Below, one piece after another: positions 10,611-20,649 of a stretch of 64,000 bases of DNA (position 1 is the stretch's first letter; every line of letters begins with the position of its first letter). The stretch is from Isoetes taiwanensis (taxonomy: Eukaryota > Streptophyta > Lycopodiopsida > Isoetales > Isoetaceae): contig JAJEKV010000002.1 of the NCBI GenBank assembly GCA_021234155.1, positions 36,933,107 through 36,997,106 on the forward strand, in the 5' to 3' direction. The notes under the pieces were generated by a model that saw only the letters and a program-made list of their open reading frames with translations, searched no databases and was not told the origin of the DNA. The position numbers and the translations under genes are program-made.

Positions 10611-11193
10611 TAATGACGTGACTATATTGTGCTATGATTTTAAATTGAAATCGACAATCGCTCACGCCGAAGACTATCAATTTGCTTAAAAAGCTTGTAA
10701 TTATGAAGAAGATGATGAAGAAGGTGGTGACAATGCTTCACCGGTCCTGTTGATAGTGATGAGGAAGATAACTCAAGCACTTCCTCGAGTGACGAAGAAA
10801 GAAGTGAAGGTGATGACGATGGCATAAATGAACATGAGGACGCCCCGATCCCTCTCTCATCACTCCTCACACTTTTGCACATAAACCGAGTCTTAGAAAA
10901 AAGATCAGAATTTTGATGTGAATATGAAGATTCTATCTTCAAATTTTGAGAATACTACGCTTCAATTACGTACTTACTTCAATTTTTTGTTAAATATTTT
11001 ATCCTCCTCGAAATTAGAGTTTCTCTCTTAAAACATACTTTAAGAACATTCTTTTTGCTAAGAAAAGTGACACTTTAAAAAAGTCAATTCCTTCGTTGCA
11101 AAAAAAATTTAGTCATTTCGGGGGGGGGGTCAAAATAGAATTTCATGCATCTTTTTTTTTTTAACCTCATTTTACCCCCTTTTTCGTAAAAAA

Positions 11194-11253
11194 AAAGGGA
11201 ATCTTTGCGGAATATTCCTTTTGCTCTCGTTTCAATGATTTGCTCCCGTTTAA
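11194..11253 (-). repeat. Right terminal inverted repeat and TTAA target
   Basis: AAAGGGAATCTTTG at 11,194-11,207 and terminal CTCCCGT at 11,243-11,249 mirror the left end and are followed by TTAA. A second, imperfect CTCTCGTTT copy sits between them (about 11,224), so the termini may contain repeated binding sites. Confidence 0.7.
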
Positions 11254-11340
11254 TACGCAACTTTGTTGTTACAGCTCTCATACCTTTTCCAAGTGTTTGG
11301 GGCTTTTGATGGTTTCCTTACTCTAGGAACATACATGCAG

Positions 11341-11502
11341 GCTGGTGTGCCTCTCAGCTTCGTTGTTACACAGGGAGCATCTAGTACACACCCGACCAAT
11401 CTTTTGAGTGGAAATTCTGGTTCAGGAGCCTCAGTGTCTAATTCGGGGGACACAAAGGTTCTAATAACAAATACCGAACATCAAATGCGATGGTTGACAT
11501 GA
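11341..11502 (+). CDS. Host gene exon downstream of the 10-kb element
   Basis: After the acceptor catgcag at 11,334-11,340 the frame reads AGVPLSFVVTQGASSTHP and stays Ser/Gly/Asn-rich, matching the style and phase of the exon ending at 1108. An alternative acceptor (ttacag at 11,274) would leave an implausibly short pre-insertion intron of about 43 bp. The 3' boundary is uncertain: the frame stops near 11,502, and an overlapping frame from 11,490 could be its spliced or shifted continuation. The protein family was not recognised. Confidence 0.4.
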   Translation, partial: AGVPLSFVVTQGASSTHPTNLLSGNSGSGASVSNSGDTKVLITNTEHQMRWLT

Positions 11503-12479
11503 CACCAAATAGCAGTAATAATATTTACAAGCCGTTATGCGGCAGAATAGCTTTCCTCCTTTCTCATTTCCATTTGCAAATATATCCCAAAGAAGATGGA
11601 ATAACTCAAAGAACCTTATTTCCAGTCCTAGCCTCAAACTTGGATTTATTGGGCGGTCGACTTTTGCAACAGTCGATGGAGCTTCAACTACCATGACATA
11701 AACATCATAGGTTATAAATGTTTCTACTTTTTTCCCGCCTTATCGTAGTTTATCAAGGAAACGGGTGACCGATCTGCTCTTAACATGCTTTACATTTCTG
11801 CAGATGTATATCTACAAAAACCACTTTAACCGGTTTGAATGACGGAGGTAAGCGCCATCGCCTACATCTCCACCAAACGTTGATTGATCGTTATGTCCTC
11901 TGCTCGATGAATTTTTGTTGTTTAGGTACATATGCTTTGGCTCTATTTCAGAGATCTCCATTTTGATGGTCCCCAACATAAGTTTTATGTTCCCTTTACC
12001 CGGAGAATAGAGGGGCATCAGTGCAGACCAACTCCATCCGTGCTCGTGCTATTGATCTTCTTTTAAATTTCTGAGGTAGCGGTAAAAAGCAAAATGAAGC
12101 ATTTTACCTTGCATGCCATCGATTTTCCAAGCTCTTTTTTTCTTTTGCTTGTTAGCCTTAATTGTGTGATAGAACACCTTGGAGTTTTTTTTAGTTCAAT
12201 TCTTTGCTCTAGATGCCTTAGTTTTAGGATCAATTATGCCCAAATATTCTTTATACCTTGGAAAGGTAATAACAATTGCATTTTTTTTCTTAATTTCCTT
12301 TTTGGATGTAAAAGGGAAAGAATCCCTCTCGAGGGATCATATTATGCCATGTTGCTATATCATGGGGTATGGTTGATCCAAGGTTCGATTCCTTGGCCCG
12401 ATGTACTATGGATGGCACGTCAGATTATGAATTGGGAAAGTATTAGATGTTTTATTAACTAAACCACTACATGTAAAGC
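11503..12479. other. AT-rich stretch without convincing genes; one tRNA-like B-box
   Basis: This may be the 3' part of the host gene. Near 12,372-12,394 a perfect polymerase-III B-box, GGTTCGATTCC, sits in a short inverted context (ccaaggttcgattccttgg). It could be the end of a tRNA-derived SINE, but no convincing A-box or poly-A tail is evident. Open frames here look like chance. Confidence 0.35.
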
Positions 12480-13252
12480 TAGAATACAATGAGGAGTTAT
12501 AATAAACTAATTTGTATTGCTTTGAACAATAAAACACTAGCGATCATGAATGGTTAAGTATTGATGATTTATCAAATAAACACTACATATAAAGCTACAA
12601 TATAACGAGGTGTTAACAAGCTTAACTTGGAATGCTTTGAACTGCAAAACACTATTGATTTGAGGTGTTAACAAGCTAACTTGGAATGCTTTGAACTGCA
12701 AAACACTAGTGATTTATAATCTTAACCATAGTTAAAATGATGTTAAGAACCAATGCATTCTACTAGTAAACCATTCATGGTTTCAACGCACTAAACATGA
12801 AATATCATGGAGAAAAACCAATAGTGACTTATGAATCAAAAAACATTCACAACATTTAGCCATGTTTGTTTACACTCTAAAAACCACATACAACCACACA
12901 CATGAAGTGTTATGATAAACCATACCTACTAAACCACACACATGAAGTGTTATGATAAACCATACCTACTAAACATGTTAGAGGACCACCATATTGAACA
13001 CCATATATAAACCACATATGTATACAATGTTAAAATACCACATTCATAAACCGTACACATGAAGTGCTAAATTAAACTATACCTGTTAAACATGTTAAAA
13101 AATCACCTTAGTAAACACTCACTGCAAACCACAAACTTTAGCCATATATGGTTTTTAATGATATCAACCCACTTACATGTATTGGTTTTGTAGAATGATT
13201 TTTTGGTCATAACCATGGGAAAAACCATATCGTGTTTTAATTTTGGGTGCCT
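12480..13252. repeat. AT-rich transposon end with AAACCA-type subterminal repeats
   Basis: The stretch is dense in AAACCA/TGGTTT motifs and contains an exact 40-bp tandem duplication (12,891-12,930 and 12,931-12,970). It stops abruptly at 13,243 with ATTTTGGG next to recognisable gypsy sequence. The same style and the same ATTTTTGGG ending occur at the right end of the 38,807-48,255 element, so this is probably the end of a related DNA transposon that truncated the gypsy element. Confidence 0.4.
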
Positions 13253-13254
13253 TG

Positions 13255-14480
13255 TGTTATTGGCCAGGGATGAAGAAGCAGATAGCTCGCTACATCAAAG
13301 AGTGTTAGCTGTGTCAGCAGAGGAAGGCAGAGCAGCTTCGAATTCCAGGGGCATTGGAACCATTAGCGGTGCCAAATGCTAAGTGGGAAGTCATTAGTAT
13401 GGACTTCATAACAGGGCTCCCGAGGACAGTAAGAGGGAAAGATGCCTTGATGGTTGTGGTCGACAAGTTGTCGAAGATGGCACACTTTGTGCCTTACAGG
13501 ACCACCAACACAGCCATGGATATAGTGAAGCTCTTCACCAAGGAAATCTTCAGGCTCCATGGCATGCCGAGAGAAATCATCTCCGACAGAGACCCGAAGT
13601 TCATGAGTGCCTTTTGGCAAGATCTTTTTGCGACGATTCAGACGAAGCTGTCCATAAGCACGGCCTATCATCCTCAGACGGATGGGCAAACAGAAAGGAC
13701 CAACAGAATTTTGGAAGATATGCTACGAAACTATGTCTGGAACAAGCAGAGTATTTGGGAAGAGTATATTCACTTGGTGGAGTTCGCTTATAATAGCACC
13801 AAGCAGGAATCATCCCAGATGTCGCCGTTCATGATCAACTATGGCTACCAATGTCTAACTCCAGACACTTGGCATAATCCTGTGTCAAAGGTAGAGGTTT
13901 CGCAGCAAATGTTGGCCGACATGCAGCAGCTGGTAGAAGAAGTTCGAGGATATCTTCTTGCAGCAAGGAGTCGACAAAAGAGCATCGCCGACAAGCATCG
14001 GACAGTCAGAGAGTTCCAAGTTGGCGACAATGTTTGGCTCAAGATCAAAGTGAAGCAGGTGAAGCTCCGCATTGGAAATTGTAAGAAGCTTGCTCCACGG
14101 TGGGCTGGACCTTTCAGAATAGCCAAGAGAGTAGGTCCTACAAGTTAGAGCTGCCAGCACACCTAAAGATTCATAAAGTCTTCCACGTGAGTTTGTTGAA
14201 GAAGCATACTCCAAATCCAGAGGAAGTCTTGGACACTCCAACATTGTTGGAAATGATGGAAGAGCAGCTGGAGATAGTTCCAGAATTGATTCTTGATACA
14301 AGAAAACAAGGAGATCAGAGTTTCTCCAATATTTGGTCAAGTGGAAACACTTGCCGGTGGAAGACGCGACTTGGGTACTTAAGAAGGACCTAATAAAGCA
14401 GTACCCACAGTTTATGGAGCAATGGGACGGCAAGGTCATCTCCGAAGAAATCGGCTCAGGCATGTCGATTTGTGTTTGTG
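13255..14480 (+). pseudogene. Ty3/gypsy chromovirus integrase with C-terminal chromodomain (3' part of pol)
   Basis: The frame starts inside the HHCC zinc finger (MKKQIARYIKEC, then a stop where a residue is expected). It continues into the integrase core: SMDFITGLP, then SDRDPKFMSAFW, then TDGQTERTNRILE, giving the D,D-35-E catalytic triad that joins element DNA to the target. A frameshift near 14,140 moves into YKLELPAHLKIHKVFHVSLL and a chromodomain (YLVKWKHLPVEDATW), which in chromoviruses steers integration to heterochromatin. Gag, protease, reverse transcriptase and RNase H are missing to the left. Stops and frameshifts make it a pseudogene. Confidence 0.9.
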
Positions 14481-15297
14481 CTAGGTATGGGTTGCATGCG
14501 TTGTTACCGATGATGGGACCACTACGGTGATCTCTAGGACGTGGTGTAATGTCAATGTAGGCATGACCGCGGTTTTGCTTGGATGAGTTGAAAGGTAGAT
14601 TAAAAAGTCTACTTCCGTCCCACGGAAGTAGATGACCTTGAGAGATAAGAGGTCATTCAGGAATGCATTGATAGGAAAGCACCTCTAGTCAATGCCTACG
14701 GGAAGGACGCCACCTTAACGCCCAGGGCAATTAAAGGTGTAGGCATGAGTGTCATCGTAGGCATTATAGGGCGCTGCCTCCACGGCCACGATGGAAGAAG
14801 CATCCTCTTCCTACACCGGGAGATTAGTCTTGCATCTATTTAGTTAATTAGATGGGTGGTTACCTTATAACCATAATTCTATTAATAATTGAAATGGTAC
14901 TAACGTAATGTCGACCTGCAGGCCAATAGAGCGCTCCGGAGGGCAAGGAGGTCGAACTACGAAGACTTGCAACACAAATTTTGTTGGAATGTGTTGCAAG
15001 GAATGAAGAGTACCTCGAAGGATAATTGTATTTGGAATTGTTAAACTTGGATAAACTTAAATGTTGTGTTAAGTGAGGCCAATAAGTACTTTGTTTTAAG
15101 GGAGTTATGAATTGATAAGTTATTGGACAATGTAATGTCGTAATAATGTTTTAAAAATATTACCTTGAAATAAATCTAATAATTGTATAAGTATAATAGT
15201 AATAAATTGTATGCATCAAGTTGATTGCAGGATAAGAAGATCCCAAGGTGGGGAGACCCACGATGCTGCGGACAACATCATTTCAAGGTGGGGAGAA
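14481..15297 (+). other. Gypsy 3' untranslated region with doubled polypurine tract
   Basis: No coding signal is seen. The purine tract AAGGTGGGGAGA occurs twice, at about 15,245 and again at 15,284-15,297, directly before the LTR. This tract primes plus-strand DNA synthesis in LTR retrotransposons, and the second copy is in the expected place. Confidence 0.7.
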
Positions 15298-15933
15298 TGT
15301 GACATTCCAGCACAGTATACGGTCCCAAGACGTATACTGTACTGCCTCGTCACGCGTACACGCCATCCCGATTGACATGTACGCCGACGTGTAGCCAAGC
15401 AAGTAGCACCCTAGGAGGCAACTTGCAAGGTGTGTACATTTATTTATGTGCACATTTATTCATGTGCACATTTATCCATGTGTACACATTTACCCATGTG
15501 GACACTTCATGCCACTTAGTTAATAAAGGCAAGTGGGCCACACCATTTATCCCACATGCCTCAAGGGATAATGGGAAACCCTAGCCCTAACCCTTAGTCT
15601 ATAAAAGTATAGGAAACCCTAACTTTTCGTTTTCGTCCACAGCCTTCTAGAGCTCTGTTTTGCTTGCTCCAAGAGCCAATCTCGCCTCCCAAACTCTGCC
15701 TGAGCAGTTTAGCTCATCAGTTTCCCTTTCTAGCTTCATCTTCTAGCGGTTTCAAGAAAGATGGTCGAGTTCGTGAGCGGGGAGGAGCAAGCCAAGGATC
15801 AGGTATTTTGTCAATTCAATAGTCTAAACCGCTTCCCAGACATAGAGTAAGTAGGTTTAGCCTATTGATTTGCCCATAGTAACCATCTAGATCTCTAGAT
15901 ACCGAGCCTTAACTAAAGAACCTAACTCTGTGA
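15298..15933 (+). repeat. Gypsy 3' LTR, first part (interrupted)
   Basis: It begins TGTGACATTCC immediately after the polypurine tract. A TATAAAAG box lies at about 15,601, preceded by telo-box-like AACCCTA motifs, marking the probable U3/R promoter. The LTR is cut at 15,933 by the CACTA-like element and resumes at 23,281. Confidence 0.8.
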
Positions 15934-16190
15934 CACAACAAGAGAATGGACATTTAGCGACGTGGGCTTGCGACGTCTGTGCGACGTGACGTCGCAAATA
16001 ACGTCACCATGCGCGCCGTCACGCGACGCCACGCCGCAGACGTGGTGCGACGTCCGACACCGCGGCGCGGGCGGTCCGCCATGCCAGTGCGCCACGCCTC
16101 GACCCACGCTGCATCGCTGCGGCGTCACTTTTTGCGGCGTGGCGACGCCGCTGCGGCGACGCATCGCGCTACGGACATCTATTTGACGTC
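15934..16190. repeat. Left subterminal GACGT repeats of the CACTA-like element
   Basis: GACGT, GCGACG and CGTCGC motifs recur many times in both orientations in an otherwise GC-rich 250 bp. The mirror cluster is at 23,040-23,270. Confidence 0.75.
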
Positions 16191-16210
16191 TAGTGTACTT
16201 TGTTCTTTTT

Positions 16211-19200
16211 GGAGAACAAGGGTGGTCTTCTGGCCACGAAAGTTGGTCCCCAGGGTAATCTCGATATTCTGAGTCCATTGGAAGAGCCAAATCATGGTTT
16301 TGGAGAGGGGAAATTGCTCGCCCATCGCCAGGCCTTCGTAAAGAGAACTTTTGTGGCGGCATGTGAGCTCGAAGACTTCGAGCTATTTCATCGTGCACCA
16401 ACACCGCATATCCTAGTGAAATGTTTTTCTCATGTCCGCGACCGCGCGTTGCAATCGCTTTGTCAAAATGCCACCTTTTTTCGATCACGTAATTTTTAGT
16501 TATGCATTCTTTTGCATTCATGCTTCATAAATTGTAATTAATGCATGGTATGGAATTAAATTCTGATTTTTTTGTCGGTTGGCTTCCTAGGTCATCCATC
16601 CCCAAAGATACTGAAAGCAAATTTTTAGAATTTCCTGGATAAAGTTCGATCAAATAGGTAGCATTGGAACGGTCTAGGCGACTGTTGTTAGGCAAGAGCA
16701 AGACATTCATAAATTCATAATTAATGCATAGTAAGGAATTAAATTCTGATTTTTTTCGTCCAGCTTCCTAAGTCATCGCCAACGCGTACATGCCCGGTTT
16801 TCAAAATTTTCGGACAAGGTTTAGATCAAAGTGTTTGCATTAGTACGGTCCCGGCAAAACTGTTGTTGGGCAGCCGAAATGGCACACTTGCTCAAGTCAA
16901 ACAAGGCCAGGACCTTGCAAGGCCGCCTCATTAGAGGGGAGAGTCCAACCCCAAGAGGCGAGCCACAAAAAGTTTCCGAGACCCTTTCCCTCGGCGCTCC
17001 CTCCCCGAGGGGTCAGACGCTAAAGACCACACTCCCCGATCTCTGGTTCCCCTATCCGACCGTTGAATCCTTCGTTCAAGGGCCCCGCTCGATAAGGTCC
17101 AAAAATCCAACATCCGTCCGGAGAACTTATCAAACCGCTGAAGCCCCTGCGGTCGGCCAGTATAGAAACCAAAGTGTTTTGTCGTTCGGACATTGCGGAG
17201 GCTCCGGAATGGCGATTCGACTTCGCCACATCGTCCGGGAGGCTGAAATTACCCTAGAGACCAAGTTGCATGGTCAGTTTTGCAAAAAAGAAACACTTAC
17301 GCCCTACGTTGCGGTATTCGACGCGGCCACCTCCTAGGCCAATTGACTCACGGTATGTTGGACATGAGATAGTTTGACGCTACCTCAAGAAGGGGTGGTC
17401 TTTTGGCCACGAAACTTGGTCCCCAGGGCAATGTCGACGTTCCGAGTCCATTGGCAGAGCCGAATCACGATTCCGGAGAGGGGAAGTTGCCCGTCGCCGC
17501 CGGGGCCTTCGGAGAGGACTTTTGGGGCAAGCCGCTTCGAGTGGTTTTAGGGTCCGTGCTCTAGCGTCAACACCACCCCTCTACGTCAAGACACGGCGCA
17601 AGGTCCTAGTCGAATCTGACAAGGATAGAGCCTCCGAAACGTAAACCCTATGAGTTGCCAGGTTCTAGCAGGGTTTGCGTTTTGGGTGCCGAAGTTTTGG
17701 TCTTTGCACTTGGGACTTGGCCGATAAGATGCGCTTGAGAATGCGAAGCAAGGGGAACCGACGGAATGGAGTTTGGATCAGTACTCCTCCGTTGTGGCGC
17801 TTAGACGTAAAGGGCGCCTTTTGCAAGAGTAAAGACATTCATAAATTCGTAATTAATGCATAGTACGGAATTAATTTTTTGATTTTTGTCGGCAGGGCTT
17901 CCTAAGTCATCGCCAACATACTGAGCCGCCAAAATTTCTGGACAAGGTTTAGATCAAAGTGTTTGCATTAGAACGGTCCGGGCAGCTGTTGTTGGGCAAA
18001 GCGAAATTGGCACACTTGCCCAAGTCAAACAAGGCCAGGACCTTGCAAGGCCACCTCATTAGAGGGGAGAGTCCGGACCCCAAGAGGCGAGCCCCAAAAG
18101 TTTCCCGAGGCAGACCTTTCCCGGCGCTCCCGGGGGCCGACGCTAAAGACCACACTCCCCGATCTCTGGTTCCCCTATCCGACCGTTGAATCCTTCGCTT
18201 CAAGGGCCCCGTCTCGATAAGTTCCAAAAATCCAACATCCGTCAGGAGAACTTATCAAACCGCTGGCGTCTACGATCGGCCACCGTAGAAACCAAAGTGT
18301 TTTGTCGTTCGGACATTCGCGGAGGTCGGAATGGCGATTCGACTTCCACACATCGTCCGGGAGGTCGAAATTACCCTAGAGACCAAGTTGCACCCAGGTC
18401 ATTTTGCAAAAGAAAGAAACACTTCGCCCTACGTTGCGATTTCGGCGACCACCTCCTAGGCCAATTGACTACGAGTGTGTTGGACATGAGATAGTTTGAC
18501 GCTTCCTCGAGAAGGGTGGTCTTATGGCCATGAAACTTGGTCCCCGGGGCAATGTCGGCGTTTGAGTCCATTGGCGAGCCGAATCACGATTCCCGGAGAG
18601 GGAAGTTGCCCGTCCGTCGCCCGGGGCCTTCCGGAGGGACTTTTGGGGCAAGCGCTTCGGATGGTTTTAGGGTCCGTGCTCAAGGCGTCAACACTCCCCT
18701 CTACGTCAAGACACGGCGCAAAGGTCCTAGTCGAATCTAACAAGGATAGAGCCTCCAAACGTAAACCCTATGAGTTGCCGTGTTCTAGCGGGGTTTGCGT
18801 TTTGGGTGCGAAGTTTTGGTCCTTTGCACTTGGGACTTGGCCGATAAGATGCGATTGAGAACGCGAAGCAAGGGGAACCGACGGAATGGAGTTTGGATCT
18901 GTACTCCTCCCGTTGTGGCGCTTAGAAGTAAAAGGCGCCTTTTGCGAGTAGCAAGACATTCATAAATTCGTAATTAATGCATAGTGCGGAATTAAATTCT
19001 GATTTTTGTCGTCAGCAGGCTTCCTACGTCATCGCCAACATACTGAGCCAGTTTTCAAAATTTCCGGACAAGGTTTAGATCAAAGTGTTTGCATTAGAAC
19101 GGTCCGGGCGGCCTGTTGTTGGGCAGGCGGAAGCTGGCACACTTGCCCAAGTCAAACAAGGCGGGGACCTTGCAAGGCCGTCTCATTAGAGGGGAGAGAG

Positions 19201-19400
19201 TCGAACCCCAAGAGGCGAGCCCCAAAAGTTTCCCAAAGGTAGCCTTTCTGGCGGCTCCCACACGGGGCCGTGCGCTAAAGACCACACTCCGGGATCTCGG
19301 TTCCCCTATCCGACCATTGAATCCTTCCGCTCAAGGGCCCCTCGTTCGATAAGGGCCAAAAAAATCCAACATCCGTCCGGAGAACTTATCAAACCGCCAC
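16211..19400 (+). repeat. About 1.12-kb tandem array inside the CACTA-like element
   Basis: The unit marker AGACATTCATAAATTC starts at 16,701, 17,833 and 18,954, a period of about 1,132 and 1,121 bp. A second marker (TTGGTCCCC) recurs near 16,245, 17,425 and 18,540. The first unit is shortened and diverged and the last is partial. Units differ by many small indels, so the several open frames of 60-170 codons do not persist between copies and are not genes. Confidence 0.8.
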
Positions 19401-19589
19401 CCCAGCTCAAACATGCCACTCCGTGCTCAAACATTAAGTAAGTAGTAGCAATAGAAGATTGGTTAAATCCGAATGCGATTTTGATTGCATATATGGCTCG
19501 AGAATGTCCAAATTAGCATAAGGACAAACTTTCATGACCATCGGATGAAAAAAAAGGCACCAAAAAATTAAAAGTGTTAGGCGTCGCTA

Positions 19590-19725
19590 TAACAAAATAC
19601 GTCGGCGGACATCGTCGCATGCGACGTTAAACCAGATATCGATTTTGAAATCGTATATACGATTTCAAAATTACGTCGCATCGCGACGTCAGCGGACGTC
19701 GCATCGCGACGCCGCGTGTTTTTAC
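19590..19725. repeat. Internal third GACGTC cluster
   Basis: The cluster looks like an element end, with repeated ACGTCGC/GCGACGTC, and it flanks a 20-bp inverted repeat around ATCGTATATACGAT at about 19,650. Being internal, it suggests a nested or rearranged second CACTA end. Confidence 0.6.
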
Positions 19726-19884
19726 GATCCAGCGGGCCGTCTTTTTCCGGACCATTCCTAGGCTTCCTTCTATCGACTATTTTGGGCGATCTTCTACATA
19801 CGACCTTGAGCGACTTGCAAGCACTCTTTTTAAGGTTAGTAGATCATGGTTTTGGATTGAATGGTTTTTGGATTGAATGATTTA

Positions 19885-20260
19885 GAGTAGATTTCAATTT
19901 TTTTTTTTCTATCTCTTTCCTTCTTTTTCTTCTTCTTATTTCTTCATTCTTCTTCTTTTTCCTTCTTTCCTCATTTCTTTCTTCGATTCTTTCCTTATTT
20001 CACTCTTCCATTCTTCCATTCTTCTATCTTCTTCCATTTCATTCTCTTATTTCTTCCATTCTTCTCTTTCTTCCCCTAATTTCTTTTTTCTCCTCTTTCC
20101 CCTTCTCTTCTTTCTCCCACCCTTCTCTTCTTCTTTGATTCATTCATTTTTTTTCTTTCTTGTTTTACTATTTCTTCATCTTTTTTTTTTTTTTTTTTTT
20201 CTTCTTTCTTGATCTTTTTTTCCGTTGTTCTTATTCTTCTAACTCTTTGTTGCTTTCTAT
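19885..20260 (+). repeat. Pyrimidine-rich low-complexity tract
   Basis: TTCTTC/TTTCTT-type simple sequence with a T-run of about 20 at 20,180. The antisense Lys/Glu-rich open frame over it is an artefact. Confidence 0.85.
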
Positions 20261-20365
20261 TTCGATTTGAACCCGTCAGGATCTTGTTACACACGTCCTT
20301 CTTTTGGTAAGTTGATCGCGCTTGCATTTTATTTTTATAATTTTAAGCAGGTTAAAAAAATTGAT

Positions 20366-20649
20366 GGAGTGGCTTGTTCAAGGGCACGGGTCGGCTCCAC
20401 CTAGAGTGGGGAGGACCATGTACCCGGGTTCGAAGTCCACTTCACTACGATCATATATTTTTCCTAGGTTAAGGAGTGGCTTGTTCAAGGGCACGGCCGG
20501 CTCCACCTAGAGTGGAGAGGGCCACGTACCCGGGTTCAAGTCCACAACCACTTGTTATTTTTTAGGTTTAAAATAAAATTGTAGTGGCTTGTTCAAGGGC
20601 ACGGTAGGCTCCACTACGAGTGGAGACGACCAGGTGTTCGGGTCCAAGT
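20366..20649 (+). repeat. Three tandem tRNA-like (SINE-head-like) units, about 108-bp period
   Basis: Units start at 20,366, 20,473 and 20,582. Each begins AGTGGCTTGTTCAAGGGCAC and ends in a B-box-like GGGTTCAAGTCCAC (second unit), GGGTTCGAAGTCC (first) or GGGTCCAAGT (third, cut by the solo LTR). The spacing between the GGC-rich head and the B-box fits a tRNA-derived polymerase-III promoter. No cloverleaf was confirmed, so these are tRNA-like repeats and not tRNA genes. Confidence 0.55.

Larger units (their letters stand above)
1131..11249. mobile_element. 10.1-kb TTAA-flanked DNA element encoding a DNA methyltransferase and a putative DDE transposase
   Basis: The ends are inverted: the element starts ACGGGAG at 1131 and finishes CTCCCGT at 11,249. 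The inner block CAAAGATTCCCTTT at 1157-1170 is repeated inverted at 11,194-11,207. TTAA lies directly outside both ends (1127-1130 and 11,250-11,253), consistent with a TTAA target duplication. Inside are two divergent decayed genes, a leftward N4/N6 DNA methyltransferase and a rightward DDE-like transposase, with a palindrome array between them. TTAA targeting recalls piggyBac, but neither protein looks like a piggyBac transposase, so the superfamily is unassigned. The copy is dead: both genes have frameshifts and one exon carries a retroposon. Confidence 0.72.

Noticed and set aside
1131-11249. Assignment of the 10-kb element to piggyBac because of TTAA
   Set aside because: The termini do not start CCC and the encoded protein lacks piggyBac features. 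TTAA could also partly belong to the inverted ends because it is itself a palindrome.
12372-12394. Possible tRNA gene (perfect GGTTCGATTCC B-box)
   Set aside because: No convincing A-box or acceptor stem at the right distance; at most a SINE remnant.
16831-17337. 168-codon open frame in the CACTA interior
   Set aside because: The corresponding positions in the next tandem units (about 17,960 and 19,080) are frameshifted, so the frame is not conserved.
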